A DNA stretch of 64,000 bases from assembly GCF_900103225.1 (NCBI RefSeq), contig NZ_FNJH01000010.1:1-64000 (forward strand), written 5' to 3'. The stretch comes from Pseudomonas congelans. Its GTDB lineage: Bacteria; Pseudomonadota; Gammaproteobacteria; Pseudomonadales; Pseudomonadaceae. Position 1 is the stretch's first letter; every line of letters starts with the position of its first letter. Both the position numbers and the translations under genes were made by a program. Of this stretch, positions 9,365-17,765 are shown one piece after another. The notes beneath the pieces were generated by a model, which was given only the letters and a program-made list of their open reading frames with translations, had not been told where the DNA came from and made no database searches.

Positions 9365-9373
9365 GCTGGATTT

Positions 9374-10468
9374 TTATTTGCCCGACTTGACCTTGGTCCA
9401 GCTGCGGGTCATCAGACGTTGCACCTTGGGTGGCAACTCGCTGTTCACGAACAGGCGGTCCAGTACTTCCTGAGGCGGATAAACCGCTTCATCGGTACGG
9501 ATGCTCTGGTCCATGAACTCGCCGGAGGCGGGATTGGGGTTGGCGTAGCCGACTTCATCGCTGACCTTGGCAATCACCTTGGGGTCGAGCATGTAGTTGA
9601 TGAAGGCACTGGCCGCCTTGATATTCTTCGAGTCCGCCGGGATCGCCAGCATGTCGAACCACAGGTTGCCGCCCTCTTTCGGAATGCTGTAGGCGATCTT
9701 CACGCCCTTGCCCGCTTCTTCAGCCCGGGATTTGGCCTGGAACACGTCACCCGAAAAACCCGCCGCGACGCAAATGTCGCCATTGGCCAGGTCGGTGATG
9801 TATTTGGAGGAGTGGAAATAGGTCACGTAAGGACGAATCGCCAGCAGCTTGGCTTCGGCCTTCTTGTAATCGGCTTCCTTGGTGCTGTTGGGGTCCAGCC
9901 CCATGTAGTTGAGCACCGCTGGCAACATTTCATCGGCAGAGTCCAGAAACGCTACGCCGCAGCTGGAGAGCTTCTTGATGTTCTCCGGTTCGAACAGCAC
10001 GGCCCAGGAGTCGATCTTGTCGACGCCCAGTGCTGCCTTGACCTTCTCGACGTTGTAACCGATGCCGTTGGTTCCCCACAGGTACGGCACGGCGTACTGG
10101 TTACCCGGATCGTTCTTCTCCAGACGCTTGAGCAGCGCCGGGTCGAGATTCTTGTAGTTGGGCAGCAGCGACTTGTCGAGCTTCTGAAACGCGCCGGCCT
10201 TGATCTGCTTGCCGAGGAAGTGATTGGACGGCACCACCACGTCATAGCCCGTGCGTCCGGCCAGCAGCTTGGCTTCCAGGGTTTCGTTGGAGTCGAACAC
10301 GTCGTACATCGGCTTGATGCCGGTAGCGGCTTCGAAGTCCGCCAGGGTGGTCTTGCCGATGTAATCGGACCAGTTATAAATATGCACGGTGGACTCGGCC
10401 TGGGCACTGATCGACAGTGTCAGCCCGGCAGCCGCCAGCAAGGCTTTGGAAAGAATAGAAATAGACAA
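9374..10468 (-). CDS. spuE: Spermidine/polyamine-binding periplasmic protein SpuE-like
   Basis: A 364-residue PotF/PotD-type solute-binding protein. The signal peptide MSISILSKALLAAAGLTLSISAQA is followed by STVHIYNWSDYIGK, the typical start of the mature fold, with VFDSNETLEAKLLAGRTGYD shortly after. Its position next to spuF matches PAO1 spuE, the spermidine-preferring receptor; assignment of spermidine versus putrescine is by position only. The start codon is TTG: no ATG is available in frame, and AAAAGGA sits 8 bases upstream of the TTG at 10468. It is a paralogue of the neighbouring spuD product. Confidence 0.88.
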   Translation of the reverse strand: MSISILSKALLAAAGLTLSISAQAESTVHIYNWSDYIGKTTLADFEAATGIKPMYDVFDSNETLEAKLLAGRTGYDVVVPSNHFLGKQIKAGAFQKLDKSLLPNYKNLDPALLKRLEKNDPGNQYAVPYLWGTNGIGYNVEKVKAALGVDKIDSWAVLFEPENIKKLSSCGVAFLDSADEMLPAVLNYMGLDPNSTKEADYKKAEAKLLAIRPYVTYFHSSKYITDLANGDICVAAGFSGDVFQAKSRAEEAGKGVKIAYSIPKEGGNLWFDMLAIPADSKNIKAASAFINYMLDPKVIAKVSDEVGYANPNPASGEFMDQSIRTDEAVYPPQEVLDRLFVNSELPPKVQRLMTRSWTKVKSGK

Positions 10469-10588
10469 AGAATGAGTCCTTTTAACAGAGGGGCCTGAGC
10501 ACCGGAGGGCGTCCGGAAAACCAAACCGGCGCGCAACTTACCGTCTATGCGTCCAACCAGCAAAGGTTTAGGCAATATTCCTGTCTGC

Positions 10589-10622
10589 TGGATGCTGCAC
10601 GGCCAAGGCTACGCAGCATCCA
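10589..10622. promoter_or_regulatory. Intercistronic hairpin between spuD and spuE
   Basis: A 10-bp perfect stem TGGATGCTGC (10589-10598) and GCAGCATCCA (10613-10622) encloses a 14-base loop. No T-run follows on the minus strand, so it is more likely an mRNA-stabilising or partial-attenuation element than a full terminator. The spacer between the two binding-protein genes is 171 bases. Confidence 0.6.
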
Positions 10623-10639
10623 CAGGTTTGATGACAGGC

Positions 10640-11737
10640 TTATTTACCTGACTTTATCTTGGTCCAGCTGCGGGTCATGATCCGCTGCGTGGCAGCAGGC
10701 AAGTCTGCGATTGCATACAGTTTGGCCTGAACGTCGGCAGGTGGATAAACGCCAGGGTCACTGGTGATTTCCTTGTCGACCAGCGCAGTAGCCGCCGCGT
10801 TACCGTTCGGGAAGCGCACGGCGTTGGTGATCTCGGCCATGATTTCCGGCTTCATCAGGAAGGTCATGAACTTGTAGGCACCCTCGACGTTTTCGGCATC
10901 CTTGGGAATGGCGACCATGTCATAGAAGCTGCCGGCGCCTTCTTTCGGAATGTTGTAGGCAACCTTGACCTTGCCACCGGCTTCGGCAGCACGGGATTTG
11001 GCCTGGTAGATATCACCCGAGTAGCCGACGGCGACGCAGATGTTGCCGTTGGCCAGGTCCGAGATGTACTTGGACGAGTGGAAGTAGCCAATCGACGGAC
11101 GAATCTTCATGAACAGCGCTTCAGCTTCGGCGATCTGCTTCTTGTCCTGAGAATCGGTCGGGTAACCCAGGTAATGCAGGGCGATCGGCAGCATTTCGGT
11201 CGGCGAATCGAGGAAGCTGATGCCGCACGACTTCAGCTTGGCAGCGTTCTCGGGCTTGAACAGCAGGTCCCAGGAATTGACTGGCGCGTCAGCACCCAGC
11301 GCGGCCTTGACCTTGTCCGGGTTGATGCCGATACCGATAGAACCCCACATGTACGGGAATGCGTGCTTGTTATCCGGGTCGCTGACCGACACGGCCTTGA
11401 GCAGCGATTCGTTGAGGTTCTTCCAGTTCGGCAGCTTGGACTTGTCCAGCTCCTGATAAACGCCGGCCTTGATCTGCTTGGCCAGGAAGTTGTTGGACGG
11501 TACGACGATGTCATAGCCGGATTTGCCAGCGAGCAATTTGGCTTCGAGCGTCTCGTTGCTGTCGAAAACATCGTAGACCACCTTGATGCCCGATTCTTTC
11601 TCGAACTTGGCAACGGTGTCCGGCGCGATGTAATCGGACCAGTTATAGACGTGCAGCACTTTGTCATCGGCCTGCGCAGCAGTGGCCACAACGCCCATCA
11701 GGGACAGCGCGAGAAGGGTCTTGCCAAATTTTTTCAT
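10640..11737 (-). CDS. spuD: Putrescine/polyamine-binding periplasmic protein SpuD-like
   Basis: A 365-residue PotF-type binding protein. Signal peptide MKKFGKTLLALSLMGVVATAAQA, mature start DDKVLHVYNWSDYIAPDTV. The internal motifs GYDIVVPSNNFLAKQIKAG and SGDIYQAKSRAAEAG parallel those of SpuE, showing gene duplication. By order (spuC-spuD-spuE) it corresponds to PAO1 SpuD, the putrescine receptor. The start at 11737 has GGAG 6-9 bases upstream; an ATG-like start 12 bases earlier would add MELR. It delivers polyamines to the SpuFGH complex. Confidence 0.88.
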   Translation of the reverse strand: MKKFGKTLLALSLMGVVATAAQADDKVLHVYNWSDYIAPDTVAKFEKESGIKVVYDVFDSNETLEAKLLAGKSGYDIVVPSNNFLAKQIKAGVYQELDKSKLPNWKNLNESLLKAVSVSDPDNKHAFPYMWGSIGIGINPDKVKAALGADAPVNSWDLLFKPENAAKLKSCGISFLDSPTEMLPIALHYLGYPTDSQDKKQIAEAEALFMKIRPSIGYFHSSKYISDLANGNICVAVGYSGDIYQAKSRAAEAGGKVKVAYNIPKEGAGSFYDMVAIPKDAENVEGAYKFMTFLMKPEIMAEITNAVRFPNGNAAATALVDKEITSDPGVYPPADVQAKLYAIADLPAATQRIMTRSWTKIKSGK

Positions 11738-11879
11738 GCGTAGCTCCAATGTATTTTTATCACTGACCGTCAGTTAGCGGCGTGTAGCCATTAGTCTGGC
11801 AACTTCCTGGGCAGGCTTTCAAGCCAAAGCCCCTCAAACAATGCACATTGCGCTCGAATCGACGCTTTTTTTCGCGTTT

Positions 11880-13244
11880 TCAGCCCTGCAACACCGCCAG
11901 CGTCAGATCCAGGCATTTGCGCGCCTTCTCTACCAACTCGTCGATTTGCTCAAAACTGATCACCAGCGGCGGCGCAATGATCATGGTATCGCCCACAGCC
12001 CGCATGATCAGGCCATTATCGAAGCAGAAGGTTCGACAGATCATTCCCGCGCCCTTGTCGGTATAGCGCTCGCGGGTGGCCTTGTCCTTCACCAGCTCAA
12101 TCGCCCCAAGCAGCCCGACACCCCGGACTTCGCCCACCAGTGGATGATCGCTCAACTCACGCAAACGCTTTTGCAAATACGGTGCCGTTTCCGACCTGAC
12201 CCGATCGACGATCTTTTCTTCGCGCAGGATACGGATGTTCTCAAGCGCAACCGCGGCCGCCACCGGGTGTCCGGAGTATGTAAAGCCATGATTGAAATCG
12301 CCGCCCTCATTGAGCACAGCGACGATTTCATCGCGCACGATCAGGCCGCCCATCGGGACGTAACCGGAAGTCAGCCCTTTGGCGATGGTCATCATGTCGG
12401 GCTTGAGGCCATAGAAATCGCTACCGAACCACTCACTGGTACGCCCGAAGCCACAAATCACCTCATCGGCGGCGAACAGGATGTCGTAGCGGGAGAGGAT
12501 TTCCTTGATCTTCGGCCAGTAGGAGTCAGGCGGGACGATCACACCGCCTGCGCCCTGGATCGGCTCGGCAATGAACGCACCGACGTTCTCGACGCCCAGC
12601 TCGAGAATTTTCTTTTCCAGTTGCTCTGCAGCCCAGATGCCGAACGCGTCCGGCGTCATGTCGCCGCCTTCGCCGAACCAGTATGGCTGTGGAATGTGCA
12701 CCACCCCCGGAATCGGCAGGTCGCCCTGCTCGTGCATGTACGTCATGCCACCCAGGCTGGCACCGGCGACAGTGGAGCCGTGATAGCCATTGACGCGGCT
12801 GATGATGGTTTTCTTGTTCGGCTGGCCTTTCAGCGCCCAGTAATGACGAACCATGCGCAGCATCGTGTCATTGCCTTCGGAGCCTGAACCGGTAAAGAAC
12901 ACATGGTTCATGCCCTGCGGCGCAATCTCGGAAATGGCCTTGGCCAGCTCCAGCACCGGCGGGTGGGCGGTCTGGAAAAACAGGTTGTAGTACGGCAGCT
13001 CGCGCATCTGTTTGCTGGCTGCGTCGGCCAGTTCTTCGCGGCCATAACCGATGGCCACGCACCACAGGCCGGACATGCCATCGAGGATCTTGTTGCCCTC
13101 GCTGTCCCACAGATAAACGCCCTCGGCACGGGTGATGATGCGCGGGCCCTTCTCTTTCAACTGTTTGTAGTCGCTGAACGGTGCCAGATGATGCTCGCTG
13201 CTCAGGGCCTGCCATTCGAGGGTTTGCGGGTTGTTGGCACTCAT
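11880..13244 (-). CDS. spuC: Polyamine:pyruvate aminotransferase SpuC
   Basis: A 454-residue class III PLP-dependent aminotransferase. Visible features are the PLP-phosphate region FFTGSGSEGNDTMLRMVRHY, the Asp of LFAADEVICGFGRTS, and the Schiff-base lysine K289 in TIAKGLTSGYVPMGG. SpuC in PAO1 transaminates putrescine (and cadaverine, spermidine) with pyruvate, yielding 4-aminobutyraldehyde. It lies in the spu operon between spuB and spuD, 142 bases ahead of spuD, so uptake and catabolism are co-expressed. Confidence 0.92.
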   Translation of the reverse strand: MSANNPQTLEWQALSSEHHLAPFSDYKQLKEKGPRIITRAEGVYLWDSEGNKILDGMSGLWCVAIGYGREELADAASKQMRELPYYNLFFQTAHPPVLELAKAISEIAPQGMNHVFFTGSGSEGNDTMLRMVRHYWALKGQPNKKTIISRVNGYHGSTVAGASLGGMTYMHEQGDLPIPGVVHIPQPYWFGEGGDMTPDAFGIWAAEQLEKKILELGVENVGAFIAEPIQGAGGVIVPPDSYWPKIKEILSRYDILFAADEVICGFGRTSEWFGSDFYGLKPDMMTIAKGLTSGYVPMGGLIVRDEIVAVLNEGGDFNHGFTYSGHPVAAAVALENIRILREEKIVDRVRSETAPYLQKRLRELSDHPLVGEVRGVGLLGAIELVKDKATRERYTDKGAGMICRTFCFDNGLIMRAVGDTMIIAPPLVISFEQIDELVEKARKCLDLTLAVLQG

Positions 13245-13272
13245 GCAGCACTTCCTTTGATCAGGTCAGTTG

Positions 13273-13308
13273 GCAGAGCGCCGCGCATCAACCGCAGCGG
13301 CGCTCTGC
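13273..13308. promoter_or_regulatory. Strong intercistronic hairpin between spuB and spuC
   Basis: A 12-bp perfect stem, GCAGAGCGCCGC (13273-13284) and GCGGCGCTCTGC (13297-13308), with a 12-base loop, fills most of the 68-base gap. There is no T-run on the minus strand. It probably stabilises or sets a processing boundary in the spu message. Confidence 0.65.
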
Positions 13309-13312
13309 GTGA

Positions 13313-14671
13313 TCAGACGGCGAAAAGCAGGAATTCCCGCTCCCACGAACTGATCACGCGCTTGAAGTTTTCATGCTCGGCGCGCTTGACCGCGACGTAA
13401 CCGATGATGAATTTCTTGCCCAGGTATTTTTCGATGGTCTTGCTGTTTTCCATGCGCTCCAGCGCGTCTTCGATGGTCAACGGCAGGCGCAGATTGCGCC
13501 GCTCGTAACCCCGTCCGACCACCGGAGCGCTCGGATTGATGCCTTCAACCATACCGATGAAGCCGCACAGCAGACTGGCGGCGATGGCCAGATAAGGGTT
13601 GGCATCGGCACCCGGCAGACGGTTTTCCACGCGACGGTTCTGCGGTACGGCGTCCGGCACACGCAGGCCGACGGTGCGATTCTCTTCGCCCCACTCGACG
13701 TTTACTGGCGCCGAGGTGTCGGGCAGAAAGCGCCGGAACGAGTTGACGTTGGGCGCGAACAGCGGCAACAGCTCGGGGATGAACTTCTGCAGACCACCGA
13801 CGTGGTTCAGAAACAGCTCGCTCATGGTCCCGTCTTCATTGGAGAAGATATTCTTGCCGGTCTCGATGTCGATGATGCTCTGGTGCAAGTGCATGGCACT
13901 GCCCGGCTCGCCGGTCATCGGCTTGGCCATGAAGGTCGCCGCGACGTCGTGCTTGAGGGCGGCTTCGCGCATGGTGCGCTTGAACACCAGAATCTGGTCG
14001 GCCAGCGACAGGGCATCACCGTGACGGAAGTTGATTTCCATCTGCGCCGTACCGTCTTCGTGGATCAGCGTGTCCAGGTCCAGGTTCTGCAGTTCGCACC
14101 AGTCATAGACGTCTTCGAACAGCGGATCGAATTCGTTGGCTGCTTCGATCGAGAACGACTGACGGCCGGTTTCCGGACGCCCGGAGCGTCCGATCGGAGG
14201 CTGTAGCGGATAGTCAGGGTCGTCGCTGCGCTTGGTCAGGTAAAACTCCATCTCCGGCGCCACGATGGGCTGCCAGCCCTGATCGGCGTAGAGCTTGAGG
14301 ACCTTCTTCAGCACGTTGCGTGGCGACAGCTCGATGGGGTTGCCTTGCTTGTCGTAGGTGTCGTGAATCACCTGCGCAGTGGGCTCGACCGCCCAGGGCA
14401 CCAGATACACCGCGTTCTGGTCGGGACGGCAGATCATGTCGATGTCTGCCGGGTCCAGCAGCTCGTAGTAGATATCGTCCTCTACGTAGTCACCGGTCAC
14501 CGTCTGCAACAGCACGCTTTCAGGCAGGCGCATGCCTTTTTCAGCGATGAACTTGTTGGTCGGCGAGATCTTGCCACGTGTAATCCCGGTGAGGTCGGAC
14601 ATCATGCATTCGACTTCGGTAATCTTGTGTTCTTTCAACCAATCGGTGAGCTGGTCGAGGTTGGTACTCAT
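13313..14671 (-). CDS. spuB: Glutamine synthetase family, gamma-glutamylpolyamine synthetase SpuB
   Basis: A 452-residue GS-like ligase. It has the N-terminal beta-grasp start (VECMMSDLTGITRGK), the ATP/metal residues of APEMEFYL, the PMTGEPGSAMHLHQSI stretch, and NRVENRLPGADANPYL near residue 370. The family (PuuA-like) attaches glutamate to a polyamine amino group using ATP, the first step of the gamma-glutamyl route. It is the first gene of the minus-strand spu operon here. It is paralogous to the divergent 458-residue spuI product, so the two may differ in polyamine preference. Confidence 0.9.
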   Translation of the reverse strand: MSTNLDQLTDWLKEHKITEVECMMSDLTGITRGKISPTNKFIAEKGMRLPESVLLQTVTGDYVEDDIYYELLDPADIDMICRPDQNAVYLVPWAVEPTAQVIHDTYDKQGNPIELSPRNVLKKVLKLYADQGWQPIVAPEMEFYLTKRSDDPDYPLQPPIGRSGRPETGRQSFSIEAANEFDPLFEDVYDWCELQNLDLDTLIHEDGTAQMEINFRHGDALSLADQILVFKRTMREAALKHDVAATFMAKPMTGEPGSAMHLHQSIIDIETGKNIFSNEDGTMSELFLNHVGGLQKFIPELLPLFAPNVNSFRRFLPDTSAPVNVEWGEENRTVGLRVPDAVPQNRRVENRLPGADANPYLAIAASLLCGFIGMVEGINPSAPVVGRGYERRNLRLPLTIEDALERMENSKTIEKYLGKKFIIGYVAVKRAEHENFKRVISSWEREFLLFAV

Positions 14672-15265
14672 AAATACCTCAGGGTTTTATTGTCCTGATC
14701 GTGATCAGGCGTTCCAGACGCATTGGCGTCATGATGTACAACTCGTTTCGGCAGACGCCGATTAGGGGTAAGGTGACAGCTGCGGGGCCGGATTTCCAGA
14801 CGGCCACGGTCACACCGACGACGCCGTTATAGTGGTAATGTCCAGCGTTGAGAGTAGAGCAGACTGGCTTCGATAGCCGTTCAGGGATGTCGCAATACGT
14901 GGCAACCCACCACGAGCACCGATATCACAGGCATGATGAGCGCTGTAAGGACTTGATAGTCGCGTATCGACCAGGGAAAGGTGAAGCATTTGACCCCCCG
15001 CTATTGTTGCTCTACTGGGTTGAGATCGAGCTTAGCCTCGTTCATTTTTTTATACAACAACCCGTTAAGAATAGAAGACAGGCCGCTCTAGCTCATATTT
15101 AGAAGCGGTCAGAAACGGAATAAAACGCCCTAAATAGCAGCAAAAAAGGCCATATGGCGCAGTTTTAGGGCAAAAAAGGCTCTATTGACTTCATCATGGC
15201 TTTCGGATTGACTGAGATCCGCAATCATTGATGATTGATATTTTTAACAACAAAGGTGTTGCATC
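14672..15265. promoter_or_regulatory. Divergent spuB/spuI control region; no spuA gene
   Basis: This 594-base gap has no gene I can support; in PAO1 this position holds spuA. Near spuI there is a pair of direct repeats GCAAAAAAGGC at 15140-15150 and 15170-15180 (exactly 30 bases apart, about three helical turns). An inverted pair GCCCTAAA (15127-15134) and TTTAGGGC (15164-15171) overlaps them. A palindrome CAATCAT-tg-ATGATTG lies at 15222-15237, 28 bases before the spuI ATG. AAAGG at 15252-15256 serves as the spuI ribosome site. These look like binding sites for a polyamine-responsive repressor, which is inference. Confidence 0.5.
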
Positions 15266-16642
15266 ATGTCGGTACCCCCGCGTGCCGTTCAGCTTAACGA
15301 AGCGAACGCGTTCCTTAAGGAACATCCTGAGGTTCTGTACGTTGACCTTCTGATTGCAGATATGAATGGTGTGGTGCGTGGCAAACGCATCGAACGCACC
15401 AGCCTCCATAAGGTTTACGAGAAGGGCATCAACCTGCCTGCCTCTTTATTTGCTCTGGATATCAATGGCTCCACGGTGGAAAGCACCGGCCTGGGCCTGG
15501 ATATCGGTGATGCTGACCGAATCTGTTATCCCATCCCCGACACCCTGTGCAACGAGCCGTGGCAAAAGCGCCCTACCGCGCAATTGCTGATGACCATGCA
15601 CGAACTCGAAGGCGATCCGTTTTTCGCCGACCCGCGTGAGGTATTGCGCCAGGTCGTCGCCAAATTCGACGAAATGGGCCTGACCATCTGCGCAGCGTTC
15701 GAGCTGGAGTTCTACCTGATCGATCAGGAGAACGTGAACGGTCGCCCGCAACCGCCCCGCTCGCCGATCTCCGGCAAACGCCCGCATTCGACACAGGTCT
15801 ACCTGATCGACGACCTCGACGAATACGTCGACTGCCTTCAGGACATCCTAGAAGGTGCGAAGGAACAAGGCATTCCTGCCGACGCCATCGTCAAGGAAAG
15901 CGCCCCGGCCCAGTTCGAAGTCAACCTGCATCACGTCGCCGACGCGATCAAGGCGTGTGATTACGCCGTATTGCTCAAGCGCCTGATCAAGAACATCGCC
16001 TACGATCACGAGATGGACACGACCTTCATGGCCAAGCCCTATCCGGGTCAGGCGGGTAATGGTCTGCACGTTCACATCTCGATTCTGGATCGCGATGGCA
16101 AGAACATCTTCACCAGCGAGGATCCCGAGCAGAACGCCGCATTGCGTCACGCAATCGGCGGTGTGCTCGAGACCCTGCCGGCACAAATGGCCTTCCTGTG
16201 CCCGAACGTCAACTCGTACCGCCGGTTTGGTGCGCAGTTCTATGTGCCCAACTCACCGACCTGGGGTCTGGATAACCGCACGGTCGCCGTTCGCGTACCG
16301 ACCGGCACCGCCGATGCGGTACGTATCGAACACCGCGTTGCCGGTGCCGATGCCAACCCGTATCTGGTGATGGCTTCTGTCCTGGCCGGCGTGCACCACG
16401 GCCTGGTCAACAAGGTCGAGCCTGGCGCCCCGGTAGAAGGCAACTCCTACGAACAGCACGAACAGAGCCTGCCGAACAACTTGCGCGATGCATTGCGTGA
16501 GCTGGACGACAACCCGGTGATGGCCAAGTACATCGACCCGAAATACATCGATATTTTCGTGGCCTGTAAAGAGAGCGAGCTGGAAGAGTTCGAACACTCC
16601 ATCTCCGACCTCGAGTACAACTGGTACCTGCATACGGTCTGA
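15266..16642 (+). CDS. spuI: Glutamine synthetase family, gamma-glutamylpolyamine synthetase SpuI
   Basis: A 458-residue GS-like enzyme transcribed away from the spu operon, as PAO1 spuI is. The start is MSVPPRAVQLNEANAFLKEH. It shows the beta-grasp motif LLIADMNGVVRGKRIER, the metal-binding CAAFELEFYLID, the GNGLHVHISI loop and IEHRVAGADANPYLVMA. It should glutamylate polyamines such as putrescine or spermidine in the cytoplasm. It ends with a strong terminator. Confidence 0.9.
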   Translation: MSVPPRAVQLNEANAFLKEHPEVLYVDLLIADMNGVVRGKRIERTSLHKVYEKGINLPASLFALDINGSTVESTGLGLDIGDADRICYPIPDTLCNEPWQKRPTAQLLMTMHELEGDPFFADPREVLRQVVAKFDEMGLTICAAFELEFYLIDQENVNGRPQPPRSPISGKRPHSTQVYLIDDLDEYVDCLQDILEGAKEQGIPADAIVKESAPAQFEVNLHHVADAIKACDYAVLLKRLIKNIAYDHEMDTTFMAKPYPGQAGNGLHVHISILDRDGKNIFTSEDPEQNAALRHAIGGVLETLPAQMAFLCPNVNSYRRFGAQFYVPNSPTWGLDNRTVAVRVPTGTADAVRIEHRVAGADANPYLVMASVLAGVHHGLVNKVEPGAPVEGNSYEQHEQSLPNNLRDALRELDDNPVMAKYIDPKYIDIFVACKESELEEFEHSISDLEYNWYLHTV

Positions 16643-16659
16643 TTGAGGCCGAGCAACAC

Positions 16660-16694
16660 AAAACGCCGCAGGCTTTGAGTCTTGCGGCGTTTTT
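16660..16694 (+). terminator. Rho-independent terminator of spuI
   Basis: Stem AAAACGCCGCA (16660-16670) with TGCGGCGTTTT (16683-16693), 12-base loop, followed by T residues. Confidence 0.9.
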
Positions 16695-16701
16695 GTCTGG
16701 T

Positions 16702-16945
<244 letters not shown>

Positions 16946-17018
16946 CGTTTGGCGACGACAGCGATTCATCCCGTCAGAATCCCTTACAATGCCCGCAGCC
17001 CACCCAAGAGCCACGCCC

Positions 17019-17657
17019 ATGACCCGCGCCGTCACTCCTCGCAAACCTCAAGCACGCAGCCAGGCCAGAATCGATTCGATTCTCGACGCCGCACGTACGC
17101 TGCTTGCCGAACAGGGGGTGGCCAGCCTGTCGATCTACAGCGTTGCCGAGCGAGCCGGCATTCCGCCGTCCTCGGTGTACCACTTCTTCGCCAGCGTACC
17201 CGCGCTCCTTGAAGCATTGACCGCCGACATCCACGCCGCCTTTCGCGCCTCGCTGCAGGCCCCCATCGATCACGATCAGCTCACCACCTGGCGCGACCTG
17301 TCACGCATCGTCGAGCTGCGTATGCTGGCCATCTACAACGCCGACGCCGCCGCCCGGCAATTGATCCTCGCCCAGCACGGCCTGACCGAAATCAACCAGG
17401 CCGATCGACAGCACGACATTGAACTGGGGCACTTGATGCTTGAAGTGTTTGACCGCCACTTCCAGTTGCCCGTACTGCCGGATGATGTAGATGTGTTTGC
17501 GCTGGCGATGGAACTGGGGGATCGGGTGTATGCGCGGTCGGTTCAGTTACACGACGAGATTACACCGCGCATGGCCGAAGAAGGCATGCGGGTGTTTGAT
17601 GCTTATCTGGGATTGTATTTGCCGGTGTTTTTGCCAAAAAGGGGAAAGTCTTTCTGA
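17019..17657 (+). CDS. TetR/AcrR family transcriptional regulator
   Basis: A 212-residue DNA-binding protein. The N-terminal helix-turn-helix is evident: ARIDSILDAARTLLAEQGVA, then LSIYSVAERAGIPPSSVYHF with FASVPALLEAL, residues about 17-68. The C-terminal ligand domain is not family-specific, so effector and targets are unknown. ATG 17019 (MTRAVTPRKP) is preceded by AAGAG; ATG 16989 is possible. It is isolated between a REP region and the convergent Rhs-like gene, so no target gene is suggested by operon context. Confidence 0.85.
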   Translation: MTRAVTPRKPQARSQARIDSILDAARTLLAEQGVASLSIYSVAERAGIPPSSVYHFFASVPALLEALTADIHAAFRASLQAPIDHDQLTTWRDLSRIVELRMLAIYNADAAARQLILAQHGLTEINQADRQHDIELGHLMLEVFDRHFQLPVLPDDVDVFALAMELGDRVYARSVQLHDEITPRMAEEGMRVFDAYLGLYLPVFLPKRGKSF

Positions 17658-17765
17658 GAAATCAAGCAGCTTCAGAGAACGTTAATGGGGGTTGAAAGGA
17701 AAAAAACGCCCTCATCAAACACACTTGAAGCACGGAGTTTTTGCCGTAATGAGCTGCAAATTTCT

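Noticed and set aside
14848..15102. 84-codon open frame as a spuA remnant
   Set aside because: No amidotransferase motif (no GxCxG) or other SpuA similarity can be seen.
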